NCBI GenBank assembly: GCA_947482665.1 | Contig: CANKJK010000013.1 | Location: forward strand, 1-64,000 | DNA length: 64,000 bases | Direction of reading: 5' to 3' | Source: Acidobacteriota bacterium | GTDB taxonomy: Bacteria > Acidobacteriota > Vicinamibacteria > Vicinamibacterales > UBA2999 | Shown: positions 34,509-43,385 of the stretch, piece by piece | How the letters are laid out: each line of letters begins with the position of its first letter | How positions within the stretch are numbered: the stretch's first letter is position 1 | Program-made: the position numbers and the translations under genes | Notes under the pieces: model-generated | What the model was told of the DNA's origin: nothing | Seen by the model: the letters and a program-made list of their open reading frames with translations, nothing else | The model's database searches: none

Positions 34509-35015
34509 CTACATGCGCGAACGGGCGATCTTTTCCTGCAGCTGCACGATCCCGTAGATCAGCGACTCAGGGCGAGGAGGGCAGCCCGGCACAAACACGT
34601 CCACCGGCACGATCTGGTCGACACCCTGGACGATGGCGTAGTTGTCGAACACGCCGCCGACTGACGCGCAGGCACCCATCGAGATGACCCACTTCGGCTC
34701 CGGCATCTGGTCGTAGATGCGGCGCAGCGCCGGCGCCATCTTCCGGGAGAGGCGCCCGGCCACGATCATCAGATCGGCCTGTCGCGGTGACCCGCGGAAC
34801 ACCTCGGCGCCGAAACGCGCGATGTCGTACCGGGAGCAGCTCATCGCCATCATTTCGATCGCGCAGCAGGCCAGGCCGAAGGTGACGGGCCAGACGGCGG
34901 AACGGCGGGCCCACTGAACCAGCCACTCGACTCGGGTCGTCAGTACGGGCAGATCCATGTCGGCGTCAGTCGCCGGCACGATGAGGGGAGAAGACTGCAG
35001 AGAAGTTTCGGTCAC
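34509..35015 (-). CDS. nuoB: NADH-quinone oxidoreductase subunit B
   Basis: 168 residues from the GTG at 35015, which overlaps the nuoA stop (GTGA) and has GAGAGGAA upstream. NuoB holds cluster N2, the electron donor to quinone. The cysteines are in [23 protein letters not shown] and VPGCPPRPE, all present, with [16 protein letters not shown] between. An upstream in-frame extension would run over nuoA and is rejected. Confidence 0.97.
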   Translation of the reverse strand: MTETSLQSSPLIVPATDADMDLPVLTTRVEWLVQWARRSAVWPVTFGLACCAIEMMAMSCSRYDIARFGAEVFRGSPRQADLMIVAGRLSRKMAPALRRIYDQMPEPKWVISMGACASVGGVFDNYAIVQGVDQIVPVDVFVPGCPPRPESLIYGIVQLQEKIARSRM

Positions 35016-35422
35016 GCCGCGTTCCTCTCGCGCATGGCACGGGCGGCTGCACGCGCCGCGCTCGTCGTCGCAGGGCCCCAGTCCAGCACGCCCTTGCGCC
35101 AGATGTAGATGTAACCCACGACCAGAATCAGGAAGAACGTCACAATCTGCACGAACCCGGTCCACCCGAGGTCCCGGAGCGCTACGGCCCAGGGATACAG
35201 GAAGGCCACTTCGATATCGAACAGCAGGAACACCATCGCCACGAGGTAGAACTTGACCGACTGACGCTCGCGCGCGTCGCCGACCGCGGGCATGCCGCAT
35301 TCATACGGCGCCAGTTTCTCGGGCGTGGGATTCTTCGGCCCGAGCAGGCTCGACAGCAGGATCATCACCACCGCGAACCCGAGACCGAGGCCGGTCATGA
35401 TCAAAAGGCCCAGCCAACCCAT
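35012..35422 (-). CDS. nuoA: NADH-quinone oxidoreductase subunit A
   Basis: 136 residues from the ATG at 35422. Three membrane helices, with the family motif [44 protein letters not shown] recognisable in order (conserved Glu-Cys-Gly and Asp-x-Glu). A 13-residue Ala/Arg tail follows the last helix. It is the first gene of the operon, with a clear promoter about 60 bases upstream. Confidence 0.96.
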   Translation of the reverse strand: MGWLGLLIMTGLGLGFAVVMILLSSLLGPKNPTPEKLAPYECGMPAVGDARERQSVKFYLVAMVFLLFDIEVAFLYPWAVALRDLGWTGFVQIVTFFLILVVGYIYIWRKGVLDWGPATTSAARAAARAMRERNAA

Positions 35423-35480
35423 GTCAGTCCATCCTCGCGCGCACCGATGGCGCTTGTGAACAGTTTCGCAAAGCTCGTTC

Positions 35481-35509
35481 ATGCTATAGAACGCTGACGA
35501 TTTGGTCAA
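35481..35509 (-). promoter_or_regulatory. sigma70-type promoter of the nuo operon
   Basis: On the minus strand TTGACC (35509-35504), a 17-base spacer, then TAGCAT (35486-35481). Transcription would start near 35474 and leave a leader of about 50 bases before nuoA. The -10 hexamer is the same as in the promoter at 9622-9650, which supports both calls. Confidence 0.75.
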
Positions 35510-35540
35510 CGATACGCACGACGACTTACCACACAACTCC

Positions 35541-36653
35541 ATGCGAATCAGCTGGTTCCGGCCCGATCCTCCTGCCGGCGACGTCCTTCTGGACGCGATG
35601 GGCTCGCTCGTAGCGGCCCTGGCGGCCCGGCACGACATCCGGGTCGTCACGCGCGCCTCGGCCTACGACGAAGTCTGGCGCTGGCACCGGGAGCTGACCG
35701 ATCTGGCCATCTATGAGGTGACCGACACACCAGGCGACGCGTACCTGTGGCCCTACATGGTGAGGTTTCCCGGACTGGCGCTCGTCCTGGGGCGGCACCC
35801 CGGGAGTGCGCACAGTGCCGATCTCGTCCGGCGCAGCCGGGGTGAGGACGCCGACGCGGAGCGCGCCTTTGTCCGCGAGGCGCCCGGGGGCGCCCTTGCG
35901 ATTCCGTTGCACAGTTCCCGTGCGGTCGCCGTGCTGGCTGGATCCGCCTTGGCCACGTCCGAGCCGCCGGACCACGGGCAACTCCTGGGCTTTGAACCCG
36001 CGATGGCGAGGCCCACGGTTTCGCGGATCGGGCGCAGCGGTCCTTTGCGAATCGGGATGCACAGGGCAGACGCCCGGGCCCGCGCCGTCGTGGACCGCGC
36101 CGTCGGGCGCGCCAGGGAGACAGGGGCTCGGCTGGAGTGCGTCGCCTCCGATAGCGCCGCTGACGTCCTCGGCAACGCGGACGTCGTGCTGTCGCTCCAG
36201 TGGCCGCCGCAGGGAGGCTGCGACGGGATCCGCCTGGCCGCGGCCGCACTCGGCATCCCGGCGGTCGTACTGGAATCGCCCGATACCAGCACTCTTCCCT
36301 GCTTCGATCCCCAGACGTGGCAACCGCGGGACCGTGGGCCTGGCGCACCCGCGCCGGTCGCCGTCAGCCTCGACCCGCGCGACGAAGAGCATTCCCTGAT
36401 GCTGGCGCTGCGGAGGCTGGCCGAGAACGCGGACCTCCTGGGTGCCCTCGGGGCGGCCGCCGAGGCACGCTGGCAACACCTGCATGAACCGGCTGCGGCC
36501 GCAGCCGCCTGTGCCCCGCTGCTGGCGATCGCCCAGGCCGCGCCGCCGCCGTCCGCGCCCGCGACGTGGCCTGCGCACTTCCGGGCCGATGGGTCGGGGA
36601 CCGCGCGGCGGATTCTTGGAGAGTTCGGGCTCCAGGTCGATGTGCTCCGCTGA
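35541..36653 (+). CDS. glycosyltransferase-like protein
   Basis: 370 residues from the ATG at 35541; no good ribosome-binding site, and a TTG lies 39 bases upstream. It begins MRISWFRPDPPAG, then LDAMGSLVAALAARHDIRVV, as GT-B glycosyltransferases do, and has a second Rossmann-like half (NADVVLSLQWPPQGGCDGIRLAAAALGIPAVVLE) and a C-terminal HSLMLALRRLAENADLLGALGAAAEARW stretch like GT4 acceptor-side helices. No strict E-x7-E motif is evident, so it may be degenerate. Divergent from the nuo operon across a 118-base spacer. Confidence 0.55.
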   Translation: MRISWFRPDPPAGDVLLDAMGSLVAALAARHDIRVVTRASAYDEVWRWHRELTDLAIYEVTDTPGDAYLWPYMVRFPGLALVLGRHPGSAHSADLVRRSRGEDADAERAFVREAPGGALAIPLHSSRAVAVLAGSALATSEPPDHGQLLGFEPAMARPTVSRIGRSGPLRIGMHRADARARAVVDRAVGRARETGARLECVASDSAADVLGNADVVLSLQWPPQGGCDGIRLAAAALGIPAVVLESPDTSTLPCFDPQTWQPRDRGPGAPAPVAVSLDPRDEEHSLMLALRRLAENADLLGALGAAAEARWQHLHEPAAAAAACAPLLAIAQAAPPPSAPATWPAHFRADGSGTARRILGEFGLQVDVLR

Positions 36654-36668
36654 CTGCGGGCACGGCGA

Positions 36669-38261
36669 TCAGTCCCAGGCGTAGCCTGGCTCGGTCGTCA
36701 GCCGCCTGTCCTCCACCGGCTCACCCATGGAGAAGTGATAGAGGCTCTGCAGCGTGTGTCCGGTGATGCCCAGCACGTCGTGGACGGCGTCGTCGTAGAA
36801 GCAGCCGATTCCAGTGGCACGACCACCGCTTCGTTCGGCCTCAAGATAGAGCACCTGCCCGATCAGGCCGCTTTCCCAGAACAGCTCCCGATAACAGGCC
36901 GGGCCATGCGCGTCGAGGGCCGAGGCGAGTGGGGCCAGCATCGCCATCCCGATGAAGCCATCGGCGGCGATGTCCTGGTCGCAGCTCAGGCGGCGCGCCA
37001 GCCCCCGCGCATCGAGAGGCGCCAGCAGGAACAACCCGTCAAACCCGGCGACGGGCTCCCACAGCAGGTCGCTCCGCAGTCCAGCGCGCAGGGCGCTGAT
37101 CGCAGACGGGACACGGGGCTGCGCGTAGATTCCGGGCGCCAGCCCGTCCACGCGGTGCACGAACCAGATGGGATGAATCCGCGGCTCCCAGGGCAGGGCG
37201 GCCCACACCGGAGAGGGCCCGAGCCCGGAACCGGGGTGCCCACCCGGAATCAGACGGGCCGCCATCCGCGCAAACGCACGATGGTCGAGCCGTCCCCGGC
37301 CATCGAATGCCACCGCGCTGCGCCGCCGAATGAGCCATTCCCGGCCGACAGGATCCACGTCGTGCGCACTGTCGCCCGCGTGCGTCCGGCCGACGGGGGC
37401 GGCGCGCGTCACCCGCTGCGTCGCGACCGTCACCGCATCAATGGCGGGCCACTCGACATGCGAAGGGCTGAGCGCGTTGGCATCACCCTGCCACGACGCG
37501 ACTCGAGCCGCGCGCAGCCACGGGTCGGGCACGGACCAGACAACGGCGTCGACATCCCCGGGCCCCACCGCCAGAAGGCAATCCGGGTGCTCGACCTCGA
37601 CGCCCTTGGGTAGGGGGCGATCCACGCCCAGCAGCGCCGCCACGTCCGCATCGCTCCAGCCGTCCAGCAGGCGAACCCGCCAGCCCAGCGTTGTCGCCGC
37701 ATAGATCAACGCCCCGATCGCATGACCCACATCGTGCTGGCAATAGCGGAACGCCCGCTCGCCGTACTTCCACGCCTCGCGCCAGTGAACTGATGAGAGG
37801 CCCACGAGACACACACCGGCGGGGCACGCGGGCACGACGGAACCAAGAGCGGCGCGCTGCTCCAGCGCATGCTCTCGCGGGGCGTAGTGAGACACACGCC
37901 ACCCCTCGCCGGTCACCTCAGGCGCGACGACATACGCCTCGGTTGGGTGGAGATTGCCGCTTGAGGGGTTCGAGCGAAGGGCCCAGCGAGAGGCGCCCGC
38001 CTGCTTCCACGCCGTGAGCCCGAATGCACAACGCAGGCACTCGCCCAGGGTGTCGAGCGTGAGTGGCCCGGCAGTGGCCGCAGCCGGTACCCGGCGTGGC
38101 AGTTCCACGACGGGCGCGCCGGCGTAGCGCCTGAACGGGTCTGGCTGGGTGGCCCAGTCCAGATAGCCCAGCGCCGGCGCAAAGCGATCAAACGCGTGTT
38201 TGGTGCGGTCGTGATAGGCCAGCACCTCGGCGACGCCTGCGCGGGACGCGTCGTCGGTCAC
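36669..38261 (-). CDS. SagB/ThcOx-type nitroreductase-fold oxidoreductase
   Basis: 530 residues, about twice a single nitroreductase domain. The N-terminal half has the SagB hallmark RSNPSSGNLHPTEAYVV (about 98-114), with GHAIGALIYAATTLGWRV later. The second half repeats a nitroreductase-like layout with RRSAVAFDGRG, IHPIWFVHRVDGLAPGIY and GFIGMAMLAPLASALD. SagB enzymes use FMN to oxidise azolines in thiazole/oxazole peptides, but no YcaO or precursor gene is nearby, so this stand-alone member probably has another substrate. Its end is 15 bases from the convergent glycosyltransferase-like gene. Confidence 0.75.
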   Translation of the reverse strand: MTDDASRAGVAEVLAYHDRTKHAFDRFAPALGYLDWATQPDPFRRYAGAPVVELPRRVPAAATAGPLTLDTLGECLRCAFGLTAWKQAGASRWALRSNPSSGNLHPTEAYVVAPEVTGEGWRVSHYAPREHALEQRAALGSVVPACPAGVCLVGLSSVHWREAWKYGERAFRYCQHDVGHAIGALIYAATTLGWRVRLLDGWSDADVAALLGVDRPLPKGVEVEHPDCLLAVGPGDVDAVVWSVPDPWLRAARVASWQGDANALSPSHVEWPAIDAVTVATQRVTRAAPVGRTHAGDSAHDVDPVGREWLIRRRSAVAFDGRGRLDHRAFARMAARLIPGGHPGSGLGPSPVWAALPWEPRIHPIWFVHRVDGLAPGIYAQPRVPSAISALRAGLRSDLLWEPVAGFDGLFLLAPLDARGLARRLSCDQDIAADGFIGMAMLAPLASALDAHGPACYRELFWESGLIGQVLYLEAERSGGRATGIGCFYDDAVHDVLGITGHTLQSLYHFSMGEPVEDRRLTTEPGYAWD

Positions 38262-38270
38262 GGCACGGTC

Positions 38271-38528
38271 CTAGCCGCCGAGCGACTTCAGCTGCTTCTC
38301 GACCTGTGCCAGCGCAGCCTTGAGCTGCTTGCGGCGAGCTTCATGCTGCGTGGCAGCCATCTGACGCTCAAAGTCCGTGCGCGCCAGCGTCAGCGCCGCG
38401 ATCTCGCGGGCCTTCACCGGATCGACCACGACCTTCTTGCGTCGCGACAGCTTCTCTTCCGCGATTTCGTCAAGGCGCTCCTGGATCCGCGCCTCGGCGT
38501 CTACGAGTCCTTCGCCTGCATCACCCAT
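38271..38528 (-). CDS. small coiled-coil protein of unknown function
   Basis: 85 residues, highly charged and almost entirely helical, with heptad-like spacing in ARIQERLDEIAEEKL and RRKQLKAALAQVEKQLKSLGG. No signal peptide. It lies 9 bases upstream of the SagB-like gene on the same strand, so it could be cotranscribed and act with it. Not assigned to a family. Confidence 0.55.
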   Translation of the reverse strand: MGDAGEGLVDAEARIQERLDEIAEEKLSRRKKVVVDPVKAREIAALTLARTDFERQMAATQHEARRKQLKAALAQVEKQLKSLGG

Positions 38529-38644
38529 AACTGTCTGCCCCGCGTCGATCCCGACCAGAAGTTCTGCGCCGCCCCAACGACGGCCGGTTATTATGCCACG
38601 GCGGCCCGAAACCTCTGCACCTCCCGACGTCCTATGGCACCCTC

Positions 38645-40630
38645 GTGACCCCAGATTCCAGCGTCCCAGCCGCGAACACCTATCGCCGGGAGATCGACGG
38701 CCTGCGCGCCCTGGCCGTCCTGCCCGTCATCGGCTTCCATGCAGGTTTTCCGTTGTTTCGGGGTGGTTTCGTCGGCGTGGACGTGTTCTTCGTCATCAGC
38801 GGATATCTCATCACCTGCCTCATCCTGGCCGAGCAACAGGCAGGCCATTTCTCGCTCGCACGCTTCTACGAACGCCGGGCGCGGCGCATCCTCCCCGCGC
38901 TGTTCACGGTGCTGGCCGTCTCGTCCGGCATCGCGTGGTTCAGACTGCTCCCGTCGGACTTGAAGGCCTTCGCCGGCTCACTCACCGGCGTCGCCGGGTT
39001 CTACGCCAACTTCGTCTTCGCACGCGAAACCGGCTACTTCGACACGGCTGCGGAGTTGAAGCCGTTGCTCCACACGTGGAGCCTGGCTGTCGAAGAGCAG
39101 TTCTATCTGCTCTTCCCGGCGGTGCTCCTCCTCACGCGCCGCTGGGGGACCGTCTCTCGAGGGTGCTTGCTGGCTGCGCTGGGCCTGGCCAGCCTTGTCG
39201 CCGCGGAGCGCGGCGTGTACCGGCCGGCCGAGGCCGTGTTCTTACTCCAGACCCGATCGTGGGCGGTGATGATCGGCGCCCTGGCCGCGTTCTACGACCG
39301 CCATCGGACGCCGGCCGTCTCACCAGGGTCCGCCCAGCTGGCGAGCGCTCTCGGACTCGCGCTCGTCCTGCTGCCCGTGTTCACATTCAGCCGGCACACA
39401 CCGTTTCCAGGGCTCTACGGACTCGTGCCCACCGTCGGCGCGGCGTTGTTGCTGCTGTTTGCGACGCCTGGAACAGTGGTAGGCGCAGCATTGTCGAGCG
39501 CACCGCTCGCAGGCCTCGGCCTCATCAGCTACGGCGCGTATCTGTGGCACCAGCCGCTCTTCGCGTTTGCCAGGCACAACACCCCTGCCCCGCCAGGCCC
39601 GGCGACGTTTCTCTGGCTGTCACTCGCCGCGCTTGTGCTCGCCTACGCGAGCTGGCGGTGGATTGAGCAGCCATTCCGGAGAAGTGCGCGCCTCAGGCGC
39701 GTGCATGTGGCGATCTTTGCCGTCACCGGCTCAGCGCTCTTCGCCGCCCTTGGAGCCATCGGCGTCGCCAACGAAGGCTTCGCCGCCTACTACATCGACC
39801 ACCGGCTCTCGCCGGCGGACCGGGCGCTCTACCAGCTCGTGCGCGACCACACCAGCCGGCATCTCTCCGACGACATGGTCGACGACGGCGCTTGCCACTT
39901 CTGGGCCCAGGAGCCGACTCCCGCGTTCGAGGCGCGGTTCACCGGCTGCCGGGCACGCTTCGGGCCCGCGGTGATCGTCCTCGGCGACTCGCACGCCATG
40001 AACGTCTACAACCTCGTCGCGAAGGCGAACGTGGCGCCGTTCGTCGCCGGTGTGGCCAAACCCGGATGCCGGCCGCAGAACGACAACCCCGACTGCCACT
40101 ACGGGGCGTTCGGCCGCTTCGTGAACCGGCACGCGGACGATATCCGTGTGGTCCTCTTCAACCAGAGCGGGTCGTATTTTCTCGAAGACCGCAACGGCGA
40201 GCTCGACACGCGCGAAGCGTTTGCGCCGAACGCGCCCTTCATCCTGCACGACGAGGGGATTACGGTGGCTGTGGATTACCTGAAGGCGCTAGCCAGACAC
40301 GTGCCGACAGTCTGGCTCGGACCCTACACAGACGCCCGCGTGGACTTCCGCGATCTCTCGTATCTCTCCCGCGGCCTTCACATGTCGGACGTGGCCCTCC
40401 GTCACTATGCCTTGCTCGAAGACGAACTGCAGCGCCGGGCACGGGCAGGCCGGTGGCCATTTCGGTATGTGTCCCTGCACGACCTCTTCAAGCCGTCCTC
40501 GGAGTTCGTCCGCGTCGGCGACTGCATCACCTTCCGCGACACCGACCACTTCAGCGCCTGCGGCGAAGACCTGCTTGCCCCGACCCTGAAGCGGGCCTGG
40601 GACGCGGGCCGCCTGGCGCCCTCCCGGTAG
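38645..40630 (+). CDS. acyltransferase-3 family protein with C-terminal SGNH domain
   Basis: 661 residues from a GTG. The N-terminal 370 residues are an OafA/YrhL-type membrane acyltransferase with ten or so helices: YRREIDGLRALAVLPVIGFH, GGFVGVDVFFVISGYLIT, FYERRARRILPALF and HTWSLAVEEQFYLLFPA. The C-terminal 250 residues form an SGNH hydrolase-like domain with VIVLGDSHAMNVYN (block I) and DTDHFSACGEDLL (Asp-x-x-His block V). Such proteins O-acetylate surface polysaccharides or peptidoglycan. Typical architecture and length. Confidence 0.92.
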   Translation: MTPDSSVPAANTYRREIDGLRALAVLPVIGFHAGFPLFRGGFVGVDVFFVISGYLITCLILAEQQAGHFSLARFYERRARRILPALFTVLAVSSGIAWFRLLPSDLKAFAGSLTGVAGFYANFVFARETGYFDTAAELKPLLHTWSLAVEEQFYLLFPAVLLLTRRWGTVSRGCLLAALGLASLVAAERGVYRPAEAVFLLQTRSWAVMIGALAAFYDRHRTPAVSPGSAQLASALGLALVLLPVFTFSRHTPFPGLYGLVPTVGAALLLLFATPGTVVGAALSSAPLAGLGLISYGAYLWHQPLFAFARHNTPAPPGPATFLWLSLAALVLAYASWRWIEQPFRRSARLRRVHVAIFAVTGSALFAALGAIGVANEGFAAYYIDHRLSPADRALYQLVRDHTSRHLSDDMVDDGACHFWAQEPTPAFEARFTGCRARFGPAVIVLGDSHAMNVYNLVAKANVAPFVAGVAKPGCRPQNDNPDCHYGAFGRFVNRHADDIRVVLFNQSGSYFLEDRNGELDTREAFAPNAPFILHDEGITVAVDYLKALARHVPTVWLGPYTDARVDFRDLSYLSRGLHMSDVALRHYALLEDELQRRARAGRWPFRYVSLHDLFKPSSEFVRVGDCITFRDTDHFSACGEDLLAPTLKRAWDAGRLAPSR

Positions 40631-40654
40631 CATCGCGCGGTGCCGCGCACGATG
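40631..40654 (+). terminator. hairpin after the acyltransferase gene
   Basis: CATCG-CGCGG pairs with CCGCG-(CA)-CGATG directly after the stop codon. GC-rich stem with a 2-base bulge and no T run; a candidate transcription end. Confidence 0.4.
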
Positions 40655-40714
40655 CCCGTGCTGCGCTCGTCCGCTCCCTCTGTCCGCGCCTGAGCACGCA
40701 GGGTGCGAGCCGCG

Positions 40715-41464
40715 TCAGGCCACATCCCCCGCCAGCACGCGCTTCCTGTGCGGCGCGGACAAATGCTCGATCGCATAGCGGAGCGTCGTCCGCGGCATGC
40801 GTGGGTAGTGGGTCTTGAGAAAACGCAGCAGGGCCGCACGGTCTCGAACACCGGCCTCACGCAGCATCCAGCCCACCGCCTTGTGCATCAGGTCATGCCG
40901 GTCGTCCAGCAGCAGGGCCGCTATCGTGAAGGCGTCGTCCGTATCGCCCTCGGCAATCCAGGCGTGGGTGGCCACCATGGCGATGCGCCGTTCCCAGAGA
41001 TTCCCCGACCGTGCCAACCGCAACACCGGCCCGCGGTTTCGCGACAGCAGATGGACGCCCACGATGTAGCGGGCAGAGGTATCGACGAGATCCCAGTTGC
41101 TGATGCCTGCCGTGTGGTCCAGATAGAAGCGGTACACGCGCTCCCGGGATGCCGTGTCCCCTGATTCGTACTGCATCACGAGGATTTCGAGCGCCGTGAA
41201 CCGATCCTCGTGGACAGGCGAGGCCAGGAGCCGTGCGGCCTCCGCCAAGGGTAAGGCACGAAATGTCCGGGCCACCGCGCGCTGGGCGGGCACCGTCAGA
41301 CCCAGAAAGCGGTCGCCCTCGCCGTATTCACCAGGGCCGGTCTTGAAGAACCGCGCGGCGCCGGCTGCCCGCACCGGATCGGCCTGCGCACGAAGCCGCG
41401 CCTGCACGGCACGCGCGGTCAGCGACACCGCTTGTGCGGCACGAAGCGAACGGGAGGTCGTCAT
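40715..41464 (-). CDS. AlkD-like DNA alkylation repair glycosylase
   Basis: 249 residues, all helical (HEAT-like). It shows FFKTGPGEYGEGDRFLGLTVPAQRAVAR near the N-terminus, the AlkD active-site region GISNWDLVDTSARYIVGVHLL with Trp and Asp, and the C-terminal LRYAIEHLSAPHRKRVL. AlkD removes bulky cationic alkyl adducts such as 3- and 7-alkylpurines. Length normal. Neighbours offer no functional link. Confidence 0.9.
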   Translation of the reverse strand: MTTSRSLRAAQAVSLTARAVQARLRAQADPVRAAGAARFFKTGPGEYGEGDRFLGLTVPAQRAVARTFRALPLAEAARLLASPVHEDRFTALEILVMQYESGDTASRERVYRFYLDHTAGISNWDLVDTSARYIVGVHLLSRNRGPVLRLARSGNLWERRIAMVATHAWIAEGDTDDAFTIAALLLDDRHDLMHKAVGWMLREAGVRDRAALLRFLKTHYPRMPRTTLRYAIEHLSAPHRKRVLAGDVA

Positions 41465-41488
41465 GCGCCGGAGTCTACCTGGGCGTCC

Positions 41489-41735
41489 TCACGGCTGCAG
41501 GTCCTGCCAGGGCTGGTAGGTGTCGGCCTTGTGACAGAAGCGGGTGACCTCCTGCCAGACCCTACGGGCGCCGGACGCGGCCGGATTGCGGACGACACCG
41601 CCGAATGCGGCACGTGTCGGAGGGTCTGATCGACGATCCGCCGGTCCTCGGGCTCACGCTCAGGGCCCACGCGCGGTTGTTGCAGGTCGCGGCGACGCGC
41701 TCGTGCGTCGAGCGGGTCTCGCCTGTCTCGCTCAT
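41489..41735 (-). pseudogene. short frameshifted coding remnant
   Basis: An ATG at 41735 opens MSETGETRSTHERVAATCNNRAWALS in one frame, the middle reads PEDRRIVDQTLRH in a second frame, and the end reads NPAASGARRVWQEVTRFCHK then ADTYQPWQDLQP and a TGA in a third. The three pieces are consecutive and look protein-like, so two frameshifts would restore one protein of about 80 residues. Either a decayed gene or sequencing errors. No family recognised. Confidence 0.35.
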
Positions 41736-41765
41736 GGTGCTCCCCCAAGCGGCCGACGGGCTTTC

Positions 41766-42227
41766 TCAGGCGCCGAATTGCCGCAAGTGATGGTCCATGT
41801 GGCCGTATCCCCAGAGCAGCCACTCGTCCCGGCTCATGGCACCAAACGAGGGATGCGGCACGCACGTGGCCTCAGGCTCGAGAAACCGATCGAAGAGGGC
41901 GAGGAGCCGCGTGCGGTCCGACTCAAGATCGCCGGGCCGCGTGCCCTGTTCCTTCGGGTTGACCTCCGGCCGGGTCGGCACACCGTGCGGCCACGGAAGC
42001 GACGTATGCAAGGCAATCCACTTGACCACCGTCCTCGAGAGCCAGGACTCGACCGAAGAATTGGGGCGCAGACCAAGGACGGCCTCAAAGGAGTCGGCGA
42101 GATGGCAGATCATCTCGTGCGCGGTCATCGTGCCCCAGTGGCGTGCGCTCCCGGCCTGCACGGCCGCCAGCCGCTGCCGAAGCTCGTCGACCCGTGTGCG
42201 GTCCCGCAGCGAGTGGTGCGGATACAT
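41766..42227 (-). CDS. DinB-like (DUF1569) protein
   Basis: 153 residues, a four-helix DinB/YfiT-like fold. Typical elements: HWGTMTAHEMICHLADSFEAV with a potential metal-ligand His, and the C-terminal SRDEWLLWGYGHMDHHLRQFG with further His residues. DUF1569 proteins are metal-dependent transferase-like proteins of unknown substrate. 9 bases separate it from the DUF523 gene upstream, which may be cotranscribed. Confidence 0.82.
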   Translation of the reverse strand: MYPHHSLRDRTRVDELRQRLAAVQAGSARHWGTMTAHEMICHLADSFEAVLGLRPNSSVESWLSRTVVKWIALHTSLPWPHGVPTRPEVNPKEQGTRPGDLESDRTRLLALFDRFLEPEATCVPHPSFGAMSRDEWLLWGYGHMDHHLRQFGA

Positions 42228-42236
42228 GAACGGATT

Positions 42237-42764
42237 CTACCGAACGCGACGGGCCCGTACTGCGGCCAGAAACGCCTCACGCGCGACAACCCGCTCGAGC
42301 TCGCTTTCCTCGACCATCGGAATGTCGGGCAGGGCCGTCGCGACCGCTTGCGCAAAGAGGCCCCGGCCCGACAGGCGCAGGGTCCCGCTGTGCACCGGCA
42401 CACCGCCGGCGCCGCAGCTGGGAGATCCAGCTTTCAGCACGACGCCGCTGATCCCGGCGGCCGCCCACTTCCCCGCATGCCGTGCCGCCCAGTCGTGCAT
42501 CCGGGTCGTCCACGATGTGCCGGTCTCGACGCCCACGAGCCGCACGCGATGCGCGCCCGACGGCACGCCGTTCGGGGAGACCTGCAGTTCAAGCAGCTCG
42601 CGCGGCGTCGGCATCCCGATTTCCACCTCGGGACAGATCGGCCAGAGCTCGACGCGGGCTCCAAGCCACGCCACCAGGTCGGCGGCGTCGACGACGGCGC
42701 CGTCATGGCGCACCGGGTCGCCCAGGAGACACCGCGAGATCCCGATCCGGAGGTCTTCGCGCAT
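42237..42764 (-). CDS. DUF523-family protein (2-thiouracil desulfurase type)
   Basis: 175 residues from the ATG at 42764 (MREDLRIGISRCLLGD). The conserved cysteines are in GISRCLLGD, LWPICPEVEIGMPTPRE and LKAGSPSCG, the pattern of DUF523. A characterised member desulfurises 2-thiouracil with an iron-sulfur cluster; I infer a similar desulfidase role. It is divergent from yajQ by 37 bases. Confidence 0.87.
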   Translation of the reverse strand: MREDLRIGISRCLLGDPVRHDGAVVDAADLVAWLGARVELWPICPEVEIGMPTPRELLELQVSPNGVPSGAHRVRLVGVETGTSWTTRMHDWAARHAGKWAAAGISGVVLKAGSPSCGAGGVPVHSGTLRLSGRGLFAQAVATALPDIPMVEESELERVVAREAFLAAVRARRVR

Positions 42765-42801
42765 CGCGGGCCCATCATGCCTTGAACTAGAATCGCGTGC
42801 C

Positions 42802-43305
42802 ATGGCCTCTGCGTGTTCGTTTGACATCACCTCCAACGTCGATCTCCAGGAAGTGGACAACGCACTGAACCAGGCCCGCAAGGAACTGGCCCAGCGTTAC
42901 GACTTCAAGGGGTCGAAGGCATCCATCGAATTCGACGCCAAGGAATCCAAGATGACCCTGGTGGCCGACGACAACTTCAAGCTGACCGCGCTCTGGGAAA
43001 TCGTCCAGACGCGGCTCGTCCGCCGGAATGTGCCCACCCAGAACCTGACCCGCGGCACCGCCATACCCGCGGCCAACAGCACGGTCCGCCAGGAGGTCAC
43101 GCTGCAGCAGGGCGTGTCCTCGGATGCGGCACGGGAGATCGTGAAGTTCCTGAAGGAGAGCGGGCTCAAGAAGGTACAGGCCTCGATTCAAGGCGACCAG
43201 CTGCGGGTGACGTCCAACTCCAAGGACGATCTGCAGGAGGCGATGCGGGTGCTCCGCGGCAAGGAATTCGGCGTCGCCCTGCAGTTCGGCAACTACCGCG
43301 GCTGA
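42802..43305 (+). CDS. yajQ: YajQ-family nucleotide-binding protein
   Basis: 167 residues, start ATG at 42802 (CSFDITSNVDLQEVDNALNQ). The sequence continues with RYDFKGSKASIEFD and ends VALQFGNYRG, nearly canonical for the family. Some members bind cyclic di-GMP and act with a transcription factor, others are viewed as nucleic-acid binding. Full length. A strong inverted repeat follows. Confidence 0.96.
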   Translation: MASACSFDITSNVDLQEVDNALNQARKELAQRYDFKGSKASIEFDAKESKMTLVADDNFKLTALWEIVQTRLVRRNVPTQNLTRGTAIPAANSTVRQEVTLQQGVSSDAAREIVKFLKESGLKKVQASIQGDQLRVTSNSKDDLQEAMRVLRGKEFGVALQFGNYRG

Positions 43306-43319
43306 GGCGACCCAAATAG

Positions 43320-43365
43320 AGACGCCTGCACGGCCTGGCCGGAGCCGGTTGCCGCGCAGGCGTCT
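43320..43365. terminator. perfect 10-bp inverted repeat between convergent genes
   Basis: AGACGCCTGC at 43320-43329 and GCAGGCGTCT at 43356-43365, separated by 26 bases that can fold further (GGCC-TGGCC). It lies between yajQ and the convergent Spy-like gene and could end transcription from both sides. No T run on either strand. Confidence 0.6.
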
Positions 43366-43385
43366 GTCGACGAGCGGGAACGGGC

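Noticed and set aside
36669-38261. Azoline-peptide (RiPP) biosynthesis cluster
   Set aside because: Only the SagB-like gene is present. No YcaO cyclodehydratase, transporter or precursor peptide lies within several kilobases on either side.
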